Shown piece by piece: positions 28,994-37,761 of a stretch of DNA of 64,000 bases; position 1 is the stretch's first letter; every line of letters begins with the position of its first letter. The notes beneath the pieces are model-generated. The model ran no database searches. It worked only from the letters and a program-made list of their open reading frames with translations, and was not told the origin of the DNA. This DNA comes from Massilia aurea. Its GTDB lineage: Bacteria; Pseudomonadota; Gammaproteobacteria; Burkholderiales; Burkholderiaceae_D. The stretch spans positions 744,001 through 808,000 of the forward strand of contig NZ_JACHBX010000001.1 in NCBI RefSeq assembly GCF_014200505.1, given 5' to 3'. A program made the position numbers and the translations under genes.

Positions 28994-29365
28994 ATGAAAA
29001 ACGAAAAGCTCACGACGGACGAATACGACGCACTCGACATGGTGCGGCGCGGCGGTAAACAAGAGATGGCCAGTGCCTGTGTCGGGCGCAATTCGAAGCG
29101 CCTGTGTGGCATCAAGCTGATGTCGTATGGTCGCGACAAGCGGCTGACGCTGACCGACAAGGGTGAAGAAGTGCTGTTCCTGCGCCGCTGCGTCACCGGC
29201 CTGCGCGCACTGGCGGCCGATCCGCAGGTGGTGCTCGACGAAGACGTGCTGCGCTTCCTGAACCGCAAATCGCATATCGTGCCGCTCGAAGGCGGTGGCC
29301 ATGGCCTGAGCGACAAGGGCCGTGAATCGCTGGCCGATATCGCCCTAAACGAAGAGCGCCGCTGA
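28994..29365 (+). CDS. Hypothetical winged-helix-like protein
   Basis: 123 residues. Two similar segments read TLTDKGEEVLFLRR and GLSDKGRESLADIAL, each like the end of a winged helix (the Lys-Gly turn before the last helix), suggesting a duplicated small DNA-binding-like unit. DNA binding is inference only. The ribosome site is weak. It lies 59 bases after the small membrane protein and may share its transcript. A hairpin follows at 29373. Confidence 0.55.
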   Translation: MKNEKLTTDEYDALDMVRRGGKQEMASACVGRNSKRLCGIKLMSYGRDKRLTLTDKGEEVLFLRRCVTGLRALAADPQVVLDEDVLRFLNRKSHIVPLEGGGHGLSDKGRESLADIALNEERR

Positions 29366-29372
29366 CCGCGCC

Positions 29373-29393
29373 GGCCGTCCATTGCGGACGGCC
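29373..29393. terminator. Hairpin after the winged-helix-like gene
   Basis: GGCCGTCC, loop ATTGC, GGACGGCC: perfect 8-bp stem just after the stop codon. It lacks a T-run. Downstream (about 29428-29459) is a short stretch of overlapping CAGCTGCAG units. Confidence 0.45.
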
Positions 29394-29469
29394 ACTGTAT
29401 TGCCTGCTCAACTGTTTCTGTATTCTCAGCTGCAGTTGCAGCTGCAGCTGGCTGCAGCATTGCGCCTGC

Positions 29470-29691
29470 TTAGTGCGCGCGGCGGCGGGCCGGATAGACC
29501 AGCGCCCGCACGGCCACTTCGGCCGGTACGTTCATCGTCGCGAGAAACTCTGCTGCGCGCTGCAGGCCGAGAGTCGGAATCGAGGCGATCGCCTGGTTGA
29601 CCAGATCGGACGTGCGGCCATCGACGCGCTGGTGGCGCGTTGTGGTCGTATTGGTTGTCATGGCCAGGTCGGGCATGTCATTCATATTCAT
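29470..29691 (-). CDS. Small hypothetical protein
   Basis: 73 residues from the ATG at 29691, or 83 from 29721; neither has a clear ribosome site. A Thr/Asn-rich start is followed by two predicted helices (TSDLVNQAIASIPTLGLQRA and AEFLATMNVPAEVAVRALV) and a basic RRR end. Function unknown. Confidence 0.5.
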   Translation of the reverse strand: MNMNDMPDLAMTTNTTTTRHQRVDGRTSDLVNQAIASIPTLGLQRAAEFLATMNVPAEVAVRALVYPARRRAH

Positions 29692-29836
29692 TGTGGGGTC
29701 CAGGTCTCGGGGTTGTGCCATTGGCCCGATGATTGTACGACCAATAATGTTTATTTAGCTATACAAATGTTCTGCCGGCTATGTAATGACACGGCTTCGT
29801 CCCGCCACGCGTGGCGGCCATGCAACTGATCGTACG

Positions 29837-32677
29837 CTAGGCGGGTAGGGTCTCGGGCGCTGGTGATAGCGTTGGCGCTGGCAGGCAGCGGCCTTCGGCC
29901 AGCAAGGCCTCGAATTGGTCCGCCGGCACCGGTTTGCTGAAGTAATAGCCCTGCATTTCATCACAGCCGTGGCTGCGCAGGTAGTCGAGCTGCGCGAGCG
30001 TCTCGACGCCTTCGGCGATCACGGCCAGTTTCAGATTGTGGGCCAGTGCGATGATGGACGAGACGATGGCTGCGTCGTTGGCGTCGTGCGTGATGTCGGC
30101 CACGAACGAGCGGTCGATCTTGAGCACGTCGATCGGGAAACGCGACAGGTACGAGAAGCTCGAATAGCCGGTGCCGAAGTCGTCGATGGACAGATTGACC
30201 CCGAGCGCCTTCATCCGGTGCAGTAACTCCACCGCCGGCGTGACGTCGCTCATGAACAGGCTTTCAGTCAGCTCAATCTCCAGGCAGGCTGCATCGAGCC
30301 CGGTCTCCTGCAGCGTCGCTTCCAGGCTGGCCATCAGGTTGGCCGCGCCGAACTGGCGCGCCGACAAATTCACTGCCACCCGCAGGCGCGGGTAGCCGGC
30401 GACCTGCCAGGCCTTGTTCTGCGCGCAGGCAGTGCGCATGACCCAGGCACCGATCGGGACAATCAGGCCGGTTTCTTCGGCCACGCCGACAAAGCGCCCT
30501 GGCGGCACCATGCCCAGTTCGGGATGGTTCCAGCGGATCAGCGCTTCCATGCCGACGATCTGGCCCGTCTTCATGTCCACCTGCGGCTGGTAGTGCAGCA
30601 CGAATTCGTCGCGTTCGAGCGCATTGCGCAGCGCGCCTTCGATGCGCACCCGTTCCATCGCCTCGTCGTTCATGCTCGGCGTGAAGAACTGGAAGTTGTT
30701 GCGCCCCAGCTTCTTGGCCCGGTACATGGCAATGTCGGCGTGCTCGATCAGGTTTTCGCTCAGTGTGCCTTCAGTCGGGAACACGGCCACGCCCACCGAG
30801 CAGGTCACGAAGAATTCCTTGTTACCGAGCATGACCGGCTGCGCGACGGCATCCATGATCCGCTGCACGACGGCTGGGGAGAGCGGCTCGTCGGCATGCT
30901 CGTTGAGGATCACGACGAACTCGTCGCCCGACAGGCGCGCCACGGTATCGGCATCGCGCAGCGCCGCGCGCAGGCGCGCCGCCACGGTCACCAGCAGCAC
31001 GTCGCCGGCCTTGTGGCCCATGCTGTCGTTGACGAACTTGAAGCGGTCCAGGTCGATCAGCATGACCCACACCGGCCGCTCGCTGCGGCTGGCAAACGCA
31101 ATCGACTGGCTCAGGCGATCCTGCAGCAGCGAGCGGTTGGGCAGGCCGGTGAGCACGTCGTGCTGGGCCACGTGGTGCACGCGCTGCTCGGTCAGCTTGC
31201 GCTCGGTGATGTCGCTGCCGGTACCGCGGTAGCCGGTGAGCACGCCCGCCTCGTCGAACACGGGCTCGCCATTGACGCAGAACCAGCGCGCGTTGCCATC
31301 GTCATCGACGATCTGGTACTCAAGGTTGTTGAACGCCTCGCGCGCCTGCATCTTGGCCAGGTGGGTACGGCCGCTTTCGCTGTCGAGCAGGCCCGGCACG
31401 TATTCCCAGCGCGTCTTGCCGATCAGGCCCTGCACGGCGACGCCCGATTTTTCGGTGAAGCCACCGGTGATCATCGTGAAGCGCAGCTCGGCATCCTGTT
31501 CCCAGTACCAGTCCGACGACATCGACACCAGCTGGCGGAAACGCTGCTCGCTGTGCAGCAGCGCTTTTTCGGCGCGCTCGCGCGCGACCATGTCGTCGAT
31601 CAGCTGGCGGTTGCTGCGGCGCAGTTCCGACGTGCGCTGGCGCACCAGTTGCTGCACCTTGCGCGCCCGCTCGCCAGCCGATTGCACGAATGCGGCGCCC
31701 ATCAGCGTGACGAGGATGCCCCCGCACAGCAGCGACAGCGAGGCGAGATGATCGGCCAAAAACGGCCGGGGCGCTGCGGCGACCTCAACGCGCCAGGCCC
31801 GGCCGCCCGCGTGCAGTATGGTGTTCTGCATGCCGTGGTCGGGGCGCAGCCAGCCGGCAAATTCGTGGCGCGAGGCGCGCGACGTTGGGCCGTTCGAGAA
31901 CAGCAGGGCGGCAGGGTCGGCATGGTCGCTCGCATACACTGACACGAAGATGTCGCCGCCACCCAGCAGGCCGGCGGCGGCAAGCGATTCGCGCACCAGT
32001 TCCTTGCCCCGCAGGACAACGGCCGTGTTGCCGCGCATGACGCCCTGCTTGTCGAACACCGGCTGCACCAGATCGAAGCTGGCCTGGCTTGTCGGCGCCT
32101 GGGCCAGCGCGAACAGGCTGCTGGCGGCCGGCTGGCCCGTGCTGCGCGCCAGCTCGAGTGCGTCCATGACGGCGGCGTTGTGGGACAGGTTCAGGCCCAG
32201 GGCCGCTTCGTTGCCGGCCATCGGTTCGACGTATTCGATGACGTGGTAGCGGGTGCGCAGCGGCGCGGGTACCTGGCCGCCCGGCGTCATCTCGGTCAGA
32301 ATCGTGCCGGGACGTACGCGCTGCAGCTCGGCTTCGATTAACGCGCGCTCATTGCCCGGCACGACGCGGTGGAAATTGAACGCCTGGATGAAGCGGTGGC
32401 GCTCGAGCAGGGCGGACGTGAAGTCGGCAAACCGCTCGCGGCTGACGGGCTCGCCTCTGGAAAACAGCTGGTTGGTCACGGCCAGGACTTCGAACGCCTG
32501 GCCCATGCCCTGGCGCACCGCCGCCACGCGCTGGTCGGCGCGCTGGCCGAAGGCGAGCGCCATATTGTCATATTCGAGGTGACTGACGCCGATGAACAGG
32601 CCGAAGGAGGCGGCCATGCCGCCCCCGAGCGTGAGGGCTGCCGCGAGAGTCAGTGAACGGGGCAGTCGGCGCGGCAT
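29837..32677 (-). CDS. CHASE-PAS-GGDEF-EAL c-di-GMP protein
   Basis: 946 residues. A first membrane helix (about 10-30), a periplasmic CHASE-type sensor domain (about 40-300), a second helix near 310-330, a short coiled coil, one PAS domain (about 375-495), GGDEF (about 500-665) and EAL (about 685-930). The GGDEF site reads SGDEF near 581, a change tolerated in some active cyclases; the EAL domain keeps EALIRW near 711, ELTES, DDFGTGYSS and AEGVET, so phosphodiesterase activity is likely. It probably tunes c-di-GMP in response to an external ligand. The nearest upstream same-strand gene ends 165 bases away. Confidence 0.93.
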   Translation of the reverse strand: MPRRLPRSLTLAAALTLGGGMAASFGLFIGVSHLEYDNMALAFGQRADQRVAAVRQGMGQAFEVLAVTNQLFSRGEPVSRERFADFTSALLERHRFIQAFNFHRVVPGNERALIEAELQRVRPGTILTEMTPGGQVPAPLRTRYHVIEYVEPMAGNEAALGLNLSHNAAVMDALELARSTGQPAASSLFALAQAPTSQASFDLVQPVFDKQGVMRGNTAVVLRGKELVRESLAAAGLLGGGDIFVSVYASDHADPAALLFSNGPTSRASRHEFAGWLRPDHGMQNTILHAGGRAWRVEVAAAPRPFLADHLASLSLLCGGILVTLMGAAFVQSAGERARKVQQLVRQRTSELRRSNRQLIDDMVARERAEKALLHSEQRFRQLVSMSSDWYWEQDAELRFTMITGGFTEKSGVAVQGLIGKTRWEYVPGLLDSESGRTHLAKMQAREAFNNLEYQIVDDDGNARWFCVNGEPVFDEAGVLTGYRGTGSDITERKLTEQRVHHVAQHDVLTGLPNRSLLQDRLSQSIAFASRSERPVWVMLIDLDRFKFVNDSMGHKAGDVLLVTVAARLRAALRDADTVARLSGDEFVVILNEHADEPLSPAVVQRIMDAVAQPVMLGNKEFFVTCSVGVAVFPTEGTLSENLIEHADIAMYRAKKLGRNNFQFFTPSMNDEAMERVRIEGALRNALERDEFVLHYQPQVDMKTGQIVGMEALIRWNHPELGMVPPGRFVGVAEETGLIVPIGAWVMRTACAQNKAWQVAGYPRLRVAVNLSARQFGAANLMASLEATLQETGLDAACLEIELTESLFMSDVTPAVELLHRMKALGVNLSIDDFGTGYSSFSYLSRFPIDVLKIDRSFVADITHDANDAAIVSSIIALAHNLKLAVIAEGVETLAQLDYLRSHGCDEMQGYYFSKPVPADQFEALLAEGRCLPAPTLSPAPETLPA

Positions 32678-32842
32678 GTTATCGAAAGGTCCAGGTCAGT
32701 CCGTACAAATGAGTCAGAAGCGCAGGTGGCAGACGGTTCTTGCCGACGAGCATGAATGCGCGCCAGTGTGTCATACAAGAGGCTGGCGCCGCAAACTTAT
32801 CGTATTGTGAGGGACAATCTGCCCGTCGTGGGTAAAACCGTG

Positions 32843-33622
32843 CTAGCCCCGGCGCCGCGCCAGCCAGGCCACCACGCCGCGCGCGAGCAGCCGGTTGGCC
32901 CAGCCGAAGCCGATGCCGCTGCGGTCCCGGCCGCGCCGTGCGAGGCGTCCCAGCAGGCGTTCTGCGCGTAAAGGCGATGTGCCGGGGCGCACGGCGAACA
33001 GGATCCGGTTGTTGCCGGCGATGTGCCGGAACCAGATCACGCGCCCGTCGAAGGCATCCCGCAGCCGTTGTAAGAAAGACACATAATCGGGATCGTAGGT
33101 GAAGATATTGGCCACCAGTACCCCGCCGGGCCGCAGCGCGCGGCGGCCGGCGGCGTAGAACGCGCTGCTGGCCAACGCCGGCGGCAAGCCGCCCCGGTCG
33201 AAGCCATCGACCAGCAACACATCGGCGTCCCCGGGTGTGCGCGCCAGATAATCGGCCGCGTCGCAATGCAGCACCCGCAGGCGCGCATCGTCCGGTGGCA
33301 GGCAGAACACGTCGCGCAGCGCGATCACGTCGGCGCGGATCTCGAGCACCGTGATGCGGGCCTGGGGAAAGTGGCGGTAGCAGAACTTGGCGAGTGAGCC
33401 GCCGCCCAGGCCCACCATCACGATGTGGCGCGGGCGTGGCGCGAACAGCGCAAAGCACATCATGGCGCGGGTGTAATCGAGGACGAGGGCATCGGGCCGC
33501 GCCAGCAGCATCTCGCTTTGCACGTCGTCGAGTGTGAATGCGAGGGTGCGGCGCTTGCCGTCGCTCACGACCAGGGGCGCGGCGACGGCAGGTGGTTCAG
33601 GAAGATCGTGGGGCGCGGGCAT
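32843..33622 (-). CDS. Spermidine-synthase-like methyltransferase-fold protein
   Basis: 259 residues from the ATG at 33622; further upstream in-frame starts would overlap the citM end. HIVMVGLGGGSLAKFCYRHF (nucleotide-binding loop) and ITVLEIRADVIALRD (acidic end of strand 2) match the polyamine-synthase fold, followed by DVLLVDGFDRGGLP. The N-terminal tetrapeptide region is shorter than in SpeE, so true spermidine synthesis is uncertain; such proteins are common as orphan SpeE-like genes. Confidence 0.75.
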   Translation of the reverse strand: MPAPHDLPEPPAVAAPLVVSDGKRRTLAFTLDDVQSEMLLARPDALVLDYTRAMMCFALFAPRPRHIVMVGLGGGSLAKFCYRHFPQARITVLEIRADVIALRDVFCLPPDDARLRVLHCDAADYLARTPGDADVLLVDGFDRGGLPPALASSAFYAAGRRALRPGGVLVANIFTYDPDYVSFLQRLRDAFDGRVIWFRHIAGNNRILFAVRPGTSPLRAERLLGRLARRGRDRSGIGFGWANRLLARGVVAWLARRRG

Positions 33623-33654
33623 CCGGTAAGTATATGCCGCCGCGCCCCGTCGGA

Positions 33655-35181
33655 TTACGCAGCACTGCCCATCAACGGGACCACGCCGAACACCAGTGCT
33701 GCTACCAGCATGACCAGTGCCGCCGAGATCGACCAGATCAGCGTGAAGCGCTGGTGGTCGCCAAATTCCACCTTGCACATGCCGACCAGCAGATAGGTCG
33801 AGGCGACCAGTGGGCTGAGCAGGTGCACCGGCTGGCCGATCACCGAGGCGCGACCGATTTCTGCCGCCGTGATGCCATACACTTCGGCCGCCTTGGCCAG
33901 CACCGGCACGATGCCGAAGTAGAACGCGTCGTTCGAGATGAAGAACGTGAACGGGATGCTGAGCAGACCCGTGACCACCGCCAGGTAGGGACCCATCCAG
34001 TCGGGCACGCCGGCGATGACGGACAGCGCAATCGCATCGACCATCTTGGTGCCTTGCAGGATGCCGACGAAGATACCGGCGGCAAAGATCAGCGACACCA
34101 CCGGCAGCACGTTTGCGGCATGGTGCGCAATGCGTTCCTTCTGCTCTTCGAGGCCAGGGTAGTTGATCATGATCGCGACGGCGAAGAAGATCATGAACAG
34201 CACTGGAAGTGGCAGCACGCCCTTGATCAGGAACACCATCAACAGGGTCGTCATCGCGAAATTGATCCAGATCAGCCGTGGGCGCTTGATCGCGGCGTTC
34301 GAGACATCGTTGTCATCGCCACCACCGTTACCGCCGCCAGCGGCCAGCGCCGGTTCGGCCGACGACGTCACCGTCGATTCGACCCGGCCGCCCGCCAGCT
34401 GGTGCACATTGCCATCGCGCGCTGCGGCAACGGCGCTCGGGCTCCAGTGGCCGGTGGTGCCATTCATTTCAGCGGCCACGGCCGGCTGCAGGACGGCGAC
34501 ATTCTGCGCTGCCTGGGCAGCTTTTTCGGCTTTTTCAGCCTGCGTCGGCAGCGTCATGATGCCCAGGCGCTTGCGCTCCTTCATGCCCAGCACGCAGGCC
34601 ACGAACACGACCCAGAGGGAGGTAACGGCCATCGGCAGGATCATCGGCACGAAGATGTCGCTGACGTCCACGCCCAGGGCGGTGGCGGCGCGCGCCGTCG
34701 GGCCGCCCCATGGCAGGATGTTGAAGACGCCGCCAGCCAGCATGATGACGCAGGCCAGCACCAGGCGGCTCATGCCAAGGCGCACATACAGCGGCAGCAT
34801 GGCAGCAACGGTGATCATGTAGGTCGTGGCGCCATCGCCGTCGAGCGAGATGAACATCGCCAGCACGGCAGTGCCCACGACGATCTTGAACGGGTCACCG
34901 CCGACGATTTTCAGGATCAGGCGCACGACCGGGTCGAACAGGCCCGAATCGATCATGATGCCGAAGTACAGGATGGCGAACATCAGCATGACGCCGGTCG
35001 GGGCCAGGTTGCGGATACCGTCGAGCATCATCGGGCCGAGTTGCGGGCCGAAGCCGCCGATCACGCCAAAGCCGATAGGCACCACGATCAGGGCCACGAG
35101 CGCCGGCAGGCGCTTGGTCATGATCAGGTACATGAACACGACGACCATGGAATACGCCAGGATGGTCAACATCATCATCAT
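33655..35181 (-). CDS. citM: CitMHS-family citrate:cation symporter
   Basis: 508 residues, about 12 membrane helices. It matches the CitM/CitH family of citrate-metal:proton symporters: GLFDPVVRLILKIVGGDP, ISLDGDGATTYMI and ILPWGGPTARAA in the first half, and SNDAFYFGIVPVL plus GQPVHLLSPLVASTYLL in the second. An Ala/Gln/Gly-rich cytoplasmic loop of about 100 residues (roughly 205-300) divides the halves. The ATG follows AAGGAGA. The promoter appears to lie at the 3' end of tctE, giving a leader of about 240 nt. Confidence 0.92.
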   Translation of the reverse strand: MMMMLTILAYSMVVVFMYLIMTKRLPALVALIVVPIGFGVIGGFGPQLGPMMLDGIRNLAPTGVMLMFAILYFGIMIDSGLFDPVVRLILKIVGGDPFKIVVGTAVLAMFISLDGDGATTYMITVAAMLPLYVRLGMSRLVLACVIMLAGGVFNILPWGGPTARAATALGVDVSDIFVPMILPMAVTSLWVVFVACVLGMKERKRLGIMTLPTQAEKAEKAAQAAQNVAVLQPAVAAEMNGTTGHWSPSAVAAARDGNVHQLAGGRVESTVTSSAEPALAAGGGNGGGDDNDVSNAAIKRPRLIWINFAMTTLLMVFLIKGVLPLPVLFMIFFAVAIMINYPGLEEQKERIAHHAANVLPVVSLIFAAGIFVGILQGTKMVDAIALSVIAGVPDWMGPYLAVVTGLLSIPFTFFISNDAFYFGIVPVLAKAAEVYGITAAEIGRASVIGQPVHLLSPLVASTYLLVGMCKVEFGDHQRFTLIWSISAALVMLVAALVFGVVPLMGSAA

Positions 35182-35328
35182 TCTCCTTGCCGGTGCGCTT
35201 GCCGCACGCGGTGTGTGGGCCGCTGGGGCCCGTGGTGTTAGTGCAGGTGGCGCGTGGGGTTGTGGTGCACGGCTGCTTCATGCAGACCGATGCACGGTCG
35301 ATCGCGCGCCGTTTTTGTCAGGCGCGGA

Positions 35329-35382
35329 TCAAACGGGGGAAAGCGCAGCCAGGGCGGCGTGCGCGGGGGCAGGGAAGTGCAT
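35329..35382 (-). CDS. Possible 17-aa leader peptide in the citM leader
   Basis: Read leftwards from 35382: ATG preceded by GGAGACACC, then 16 codons (MHFPAPAHAALAALSPV) and TGA at 35329. It lies between the predicted citM promoter and the citM start 147 bases further on. The site closely resembles that of the porin gene (GGAGACAC-ATG), so it could be a leader peptide or the stub of a lost gene under a copied promoter. Confidence 0.35.
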   Translation of the reverse strand: MHFPAPAHAALAALSPV

Positions 35383-35425
35383 GGTGTCTCCGATCGTTGT
35401 CGTTGGTGTGCTGCTGTTTGCACCA

Positions 35426-35461
35426 ACTATAGGCGTGCGTGCCTTTCAATTGGCTTTCAGT
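35426..35461 (-). promoter_or_regulatory. TctD-type operator and -10 of citM
   Basis: Read leftwards from 35461: ACTGAAAGCCA directly followed by ATTGAAAGGCA (an 11-base-phased direct repeat, typical of OmpR-family regulators), eight bases, then TATAGT (35431-35426). The porin promoter at 37669-37704 has the same repeats, the same spacing and the same -10. The site overlaps the last codons and stop of tctE. Confidence 0.7.
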
Positions 35462-36924
35462 GCACTTGACGCTTCAACGATTGCCGGTGCGGGAAATATC
35501 ACGCGCACGCTCAAGCCATGGCCATTGTCGGATTGGCCCAGCGTGATGCCGGCGCCATGCAGGTTGGCGATATCGCGCACGATGGCCAGTCCCAGTCCGG
35601 TGCCGCCCGGATTGGCTTCGAGCGTCGCCTGGGCGCGGTAGAACGGCATGAACACTTTGTCGACATCGCCTGCTGCGATGCCGGGCCCGCTGTCGCTGAC
35701 GGCGAGCGTGACACCGTTGCCTTCGCGCCTGACCTGCAGCAGCACGCTGCCGCCGACGGGCGTATAGCGGATCGCATTGTCGACCAGGTTCGACACCATT
35801 TCGTGCAGCAGCAACCCCTGGCCGGGGACCGTGGTGAGGTCGTCGGCATCGGCTTCGAGCGCCAGGTCGATCCCTTTCTGTACGGCCGGCAGCGCCAGTT
35901 CCAGTCCGACCTGGCGCGCCACCTCTGCCAGCGAGACCGGCGCGTTGGGCGTGCTGCCGCTGCCATGCTCGATGCGCGCGAGCGTCAGCAGGCGGTTGGC
36001 CAGGTGGATTGCGCCATCGGTGGTGCCGGCAATCGAACTGACAATGGCGCGCATCGCGGCCGGATCGTTTTCGCGCAGGGCCAGTTCGGCTTGCGTCTTG
36101 AGCACCGCCAGCGGGGTGCGCAACTGGTGCGAGGCATCGGCGATGAAGCGGCGCTGGCTGGCGATGAGGTCCTGCGTGCGCGCCATCGCGCCATTCATCG
36201 CCGCCACCAGCGGGCGCACTTCCTTGTGCACGAGCGCCGGGTCGATATTCGACAGGTCGGACAGCGCGCGTGTTTCCACCTCGTTCTTCAGGAGCATCAG
36301 GGGCCGCAGCACGAGGCGCACGGCAAACCACACCATCGCCGCAACCGCCAGCACGAGCAGCGCCTGGCGCAGCAGGGTACTGAACAGGATGTCGCGCGAC
36401 AGCGCCTGGCGCGCGTCGAGCGTTTCGCCCACCTGGATCAGCGCGATGCCGCGCATCGAATCGTCGTAGACCGGCTGCAGCAGCGCCGCGATGCGCACGC
36501 GCTCGCCGTTGTAGGTGGCGTGGTAGAACCGCACCAGCGCCGGATACAGGTCGGTGCGCGGCACGTTCTTCGGCACGGGCGGGAGGTCGTCGTAGCCCGA
36601 CACGGTTTCGCCCTGCAGGCCCGTGACCTTGTAATAGATGCGGCCCAGCGTGTCGGTTTCAAAGCTGTCGAGCGCCACATAGGGCACGTTGGCGACGACC
36701 TTGCCATCCTGGACCGAGACCCGCTCGGCCAGCGCGCGCGTGGACGAGAGTAGCGAGCGGTCGTAGGCGACATCGGCCGCCTCGAGGGCATCGCGGTACA
36801 GCGACACCGCATTGAGCGCGACGAGCAGCACCAGCGGCAGGATCAGCCAGCGCAGCAGCTGCCCGCGCAGGCTGCCCAATGGCCGTCCGGCGGTGATCTG
36901 GAGCAGGGATGCGCGCAGGGTCAT
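35446..36924 (-). CDS. tctE: Sensor histidine kinase, TctE type
   Basis: 492 residues. Two membrane helices (about 25-42 and 180-205) flank a periplasmic sensor domain of about 135 residues of the TctE/2CSK_N kind. It is followed by a linker, the phospho-acceptor box ASHQLRTPLAVLK (His266), then N-box NLVDNAIRY, G1 SDSGPGI and G2 GGTGLGLAIV. It would sense tricarboxylates, possibly through the TctC receptor. It follows tctD by 13 bases. Its last five codons double as part of the citM operator. Confidence 0.93.
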   Translation of the reverse strand: MTLRASLLQITAGRPLGSLRGQLLRWLILPLVLLVALNAVSLYRDALEAADVAYDRSLLSSTRALAERVSVQDGKVVANVPYVALDSFETDTLGRIYYKVTGLQGETVSGYDDLPPVPKNVPRTDLYPALVRFYHATYNGERVRIAALLQPVYDDSMRGIALIQVGETLDARQALSRDILFSTLLRQALLVLAVAAMVWFAVRLVLRPLMLLKNEVETRALSDLSNIDPALVHKEVRPLVAAMNGAMARTQDLIASQRRFIADASHQLRTPLAVLKTQAELALRENDPAAMRAIVSSIAGTTDGAIHLANRLLTLARIEHGSGSTPNAPVSLAEVARQVGLELALPAVQKGIDLALEADADDLTTVPGQGLLLHEMVSNLVDNAIRYTPVGGSVLLQVRREGNGVTLAVSDSGPGIAAGDVDKVFMPFYRAQATLEANPGGTGLGLAIVRDIANLHGAGITLGQSDNGHGLSVRVIFPAPAIVEASSALKAN

Positions 36925-36937
36925 CGCGGGCGGCCGC

Positions 36938-37627
36938 TCAATCGGGCCGCTCTTGCATCAGGTAGCCGATGCCCCGCAGCGTGACGATCATCGCGCGGGC
37001 ATCCGGAAACTTGTCGAGCTTCTTGCGGATGCGGTGGATATACAGCTCGATGGCGTCGAGGTTGACGTCGTCGGCCAGCGCGAACACTTCGTCAAACAGC
37101 TTTTCTTTCGACAGCGCGCGGCCCGGTCGCGCAATCAGCGCTTCGAGCACGGCGTGTTCGCGCGGCGTGAGTGCGAGCGCTTCGCCGCAAATGGTAAACA
37201 TGCGCGATACCGTGTCGAAGCGCAGGCCACCGCATTCGTGTACCAGTGCTTCGTTGCCACTGCGGCGGCGCAGCAGCGCTTTGACGCGCGCTTCGAGTTC
37301 GGCCAGCTCGAACGGCTTGGGCAGGTAGTCGTCGGCGCCCAGGTTCAGGCCCTGCACGCGGTCTTCGAGGCCACCGCGCGCGGTCAGGATCAGCACCGGC
37401 GTGCCGCCCCGCGCGCCGCCGCGCGCACGCAGCCGGCGCAGCACGTCCAGGCCGTCCATCTTGGGCAGCGTCAGGTCCAGGATCACCAGGGCGTAGTCCT
37501 GGGTGTGGAGCAGGGCGTCGGCGTCGGCACCGGTGGCGGCGCATTCGACGGTCAGCTTGGCGTCGCGCAGGGCCTTGGACACCCAGTGGGACAGTTCGAC
37601 ATGGTCTTCAACGAGCAGGATTCTCAT
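36938..37627 (-). CDS. tctD: Response regulator, TctD type (OmpR family)
   Basis: 229 residues. Receiver domain with acidic pair ED at 7-8, phospho-acceptor Asp51 (VILDLTLPKMDG) and Lys in LPKPF near 102; winged-helix output with LTPREHAVLEALIARPGR and the DNA-facing VNLDAIELYIHRIRKKL. The ATG at 37627 gives the receiver start MRILLVEDH. It is divergent from the porin gene; the operator 42 bases upstream may serve both directions. Confidence 0.94.
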   Translation of the reverse strand: MRILLVEDHVELSHWVSKALRDAKLTVECAATGADADALLHTQDYALVILDLTLPKMDGLDVLRRLRARGGARGGTPVLILTARGGLEDRVQGLNLGADDYLPKPFELAELEARVKALLRRRSGNEALVHECGGLRFDTVSRMFTICGEALALTPREHAVLEALIARPGRALSKEKLFDEVFALADDVNLDAIELYIHRIRKKLDKFPDARAMIVTLRGIGYLMQERPD

Positions 37628-37668
37628 CGCGCCAGTGTAAACGCAAAGCGGGTTTTCGGAAAAGCGCC

Positions 37669-37704
37669 ACTGAAAGCGAACTGAAAGGCTCGCGCCCCTA
37701 TAGT
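37669..37704 (+). promoter_or_regulatory. TctD-type operator and -10 of the porin gene
   Basis: ACTGAAAGCGA (37669-37679) directly followed by ACTGAAAGGCT (37680-37690), eight bases, then TATAGT (37699-37704). The two 11-base repeats lie on one helix face and occupy the -35 region, as expected for activation by an OmpR-family regulator. Confidence 0.75.
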
Positions 37705-37761
37705 CGGCCCACAAGCAGCGACCCAGCTGTAGCAGATACCCATAACAACGTTCGGAGACAC

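Noticed and set aside
29428-29459. CAGCTGCAG-rich stretch as a regulatory repeat or CRISPR-like array
   Set aside because: It is a short low-complexity run with no spacer-repeat structure.
33538-35241. 567-codon open frame opposite citM
   Set aside because: It is the antisense shadow of the CitMHS gene; low-complexity His/Gln/Arg sequence, no ribosome site, no domain.
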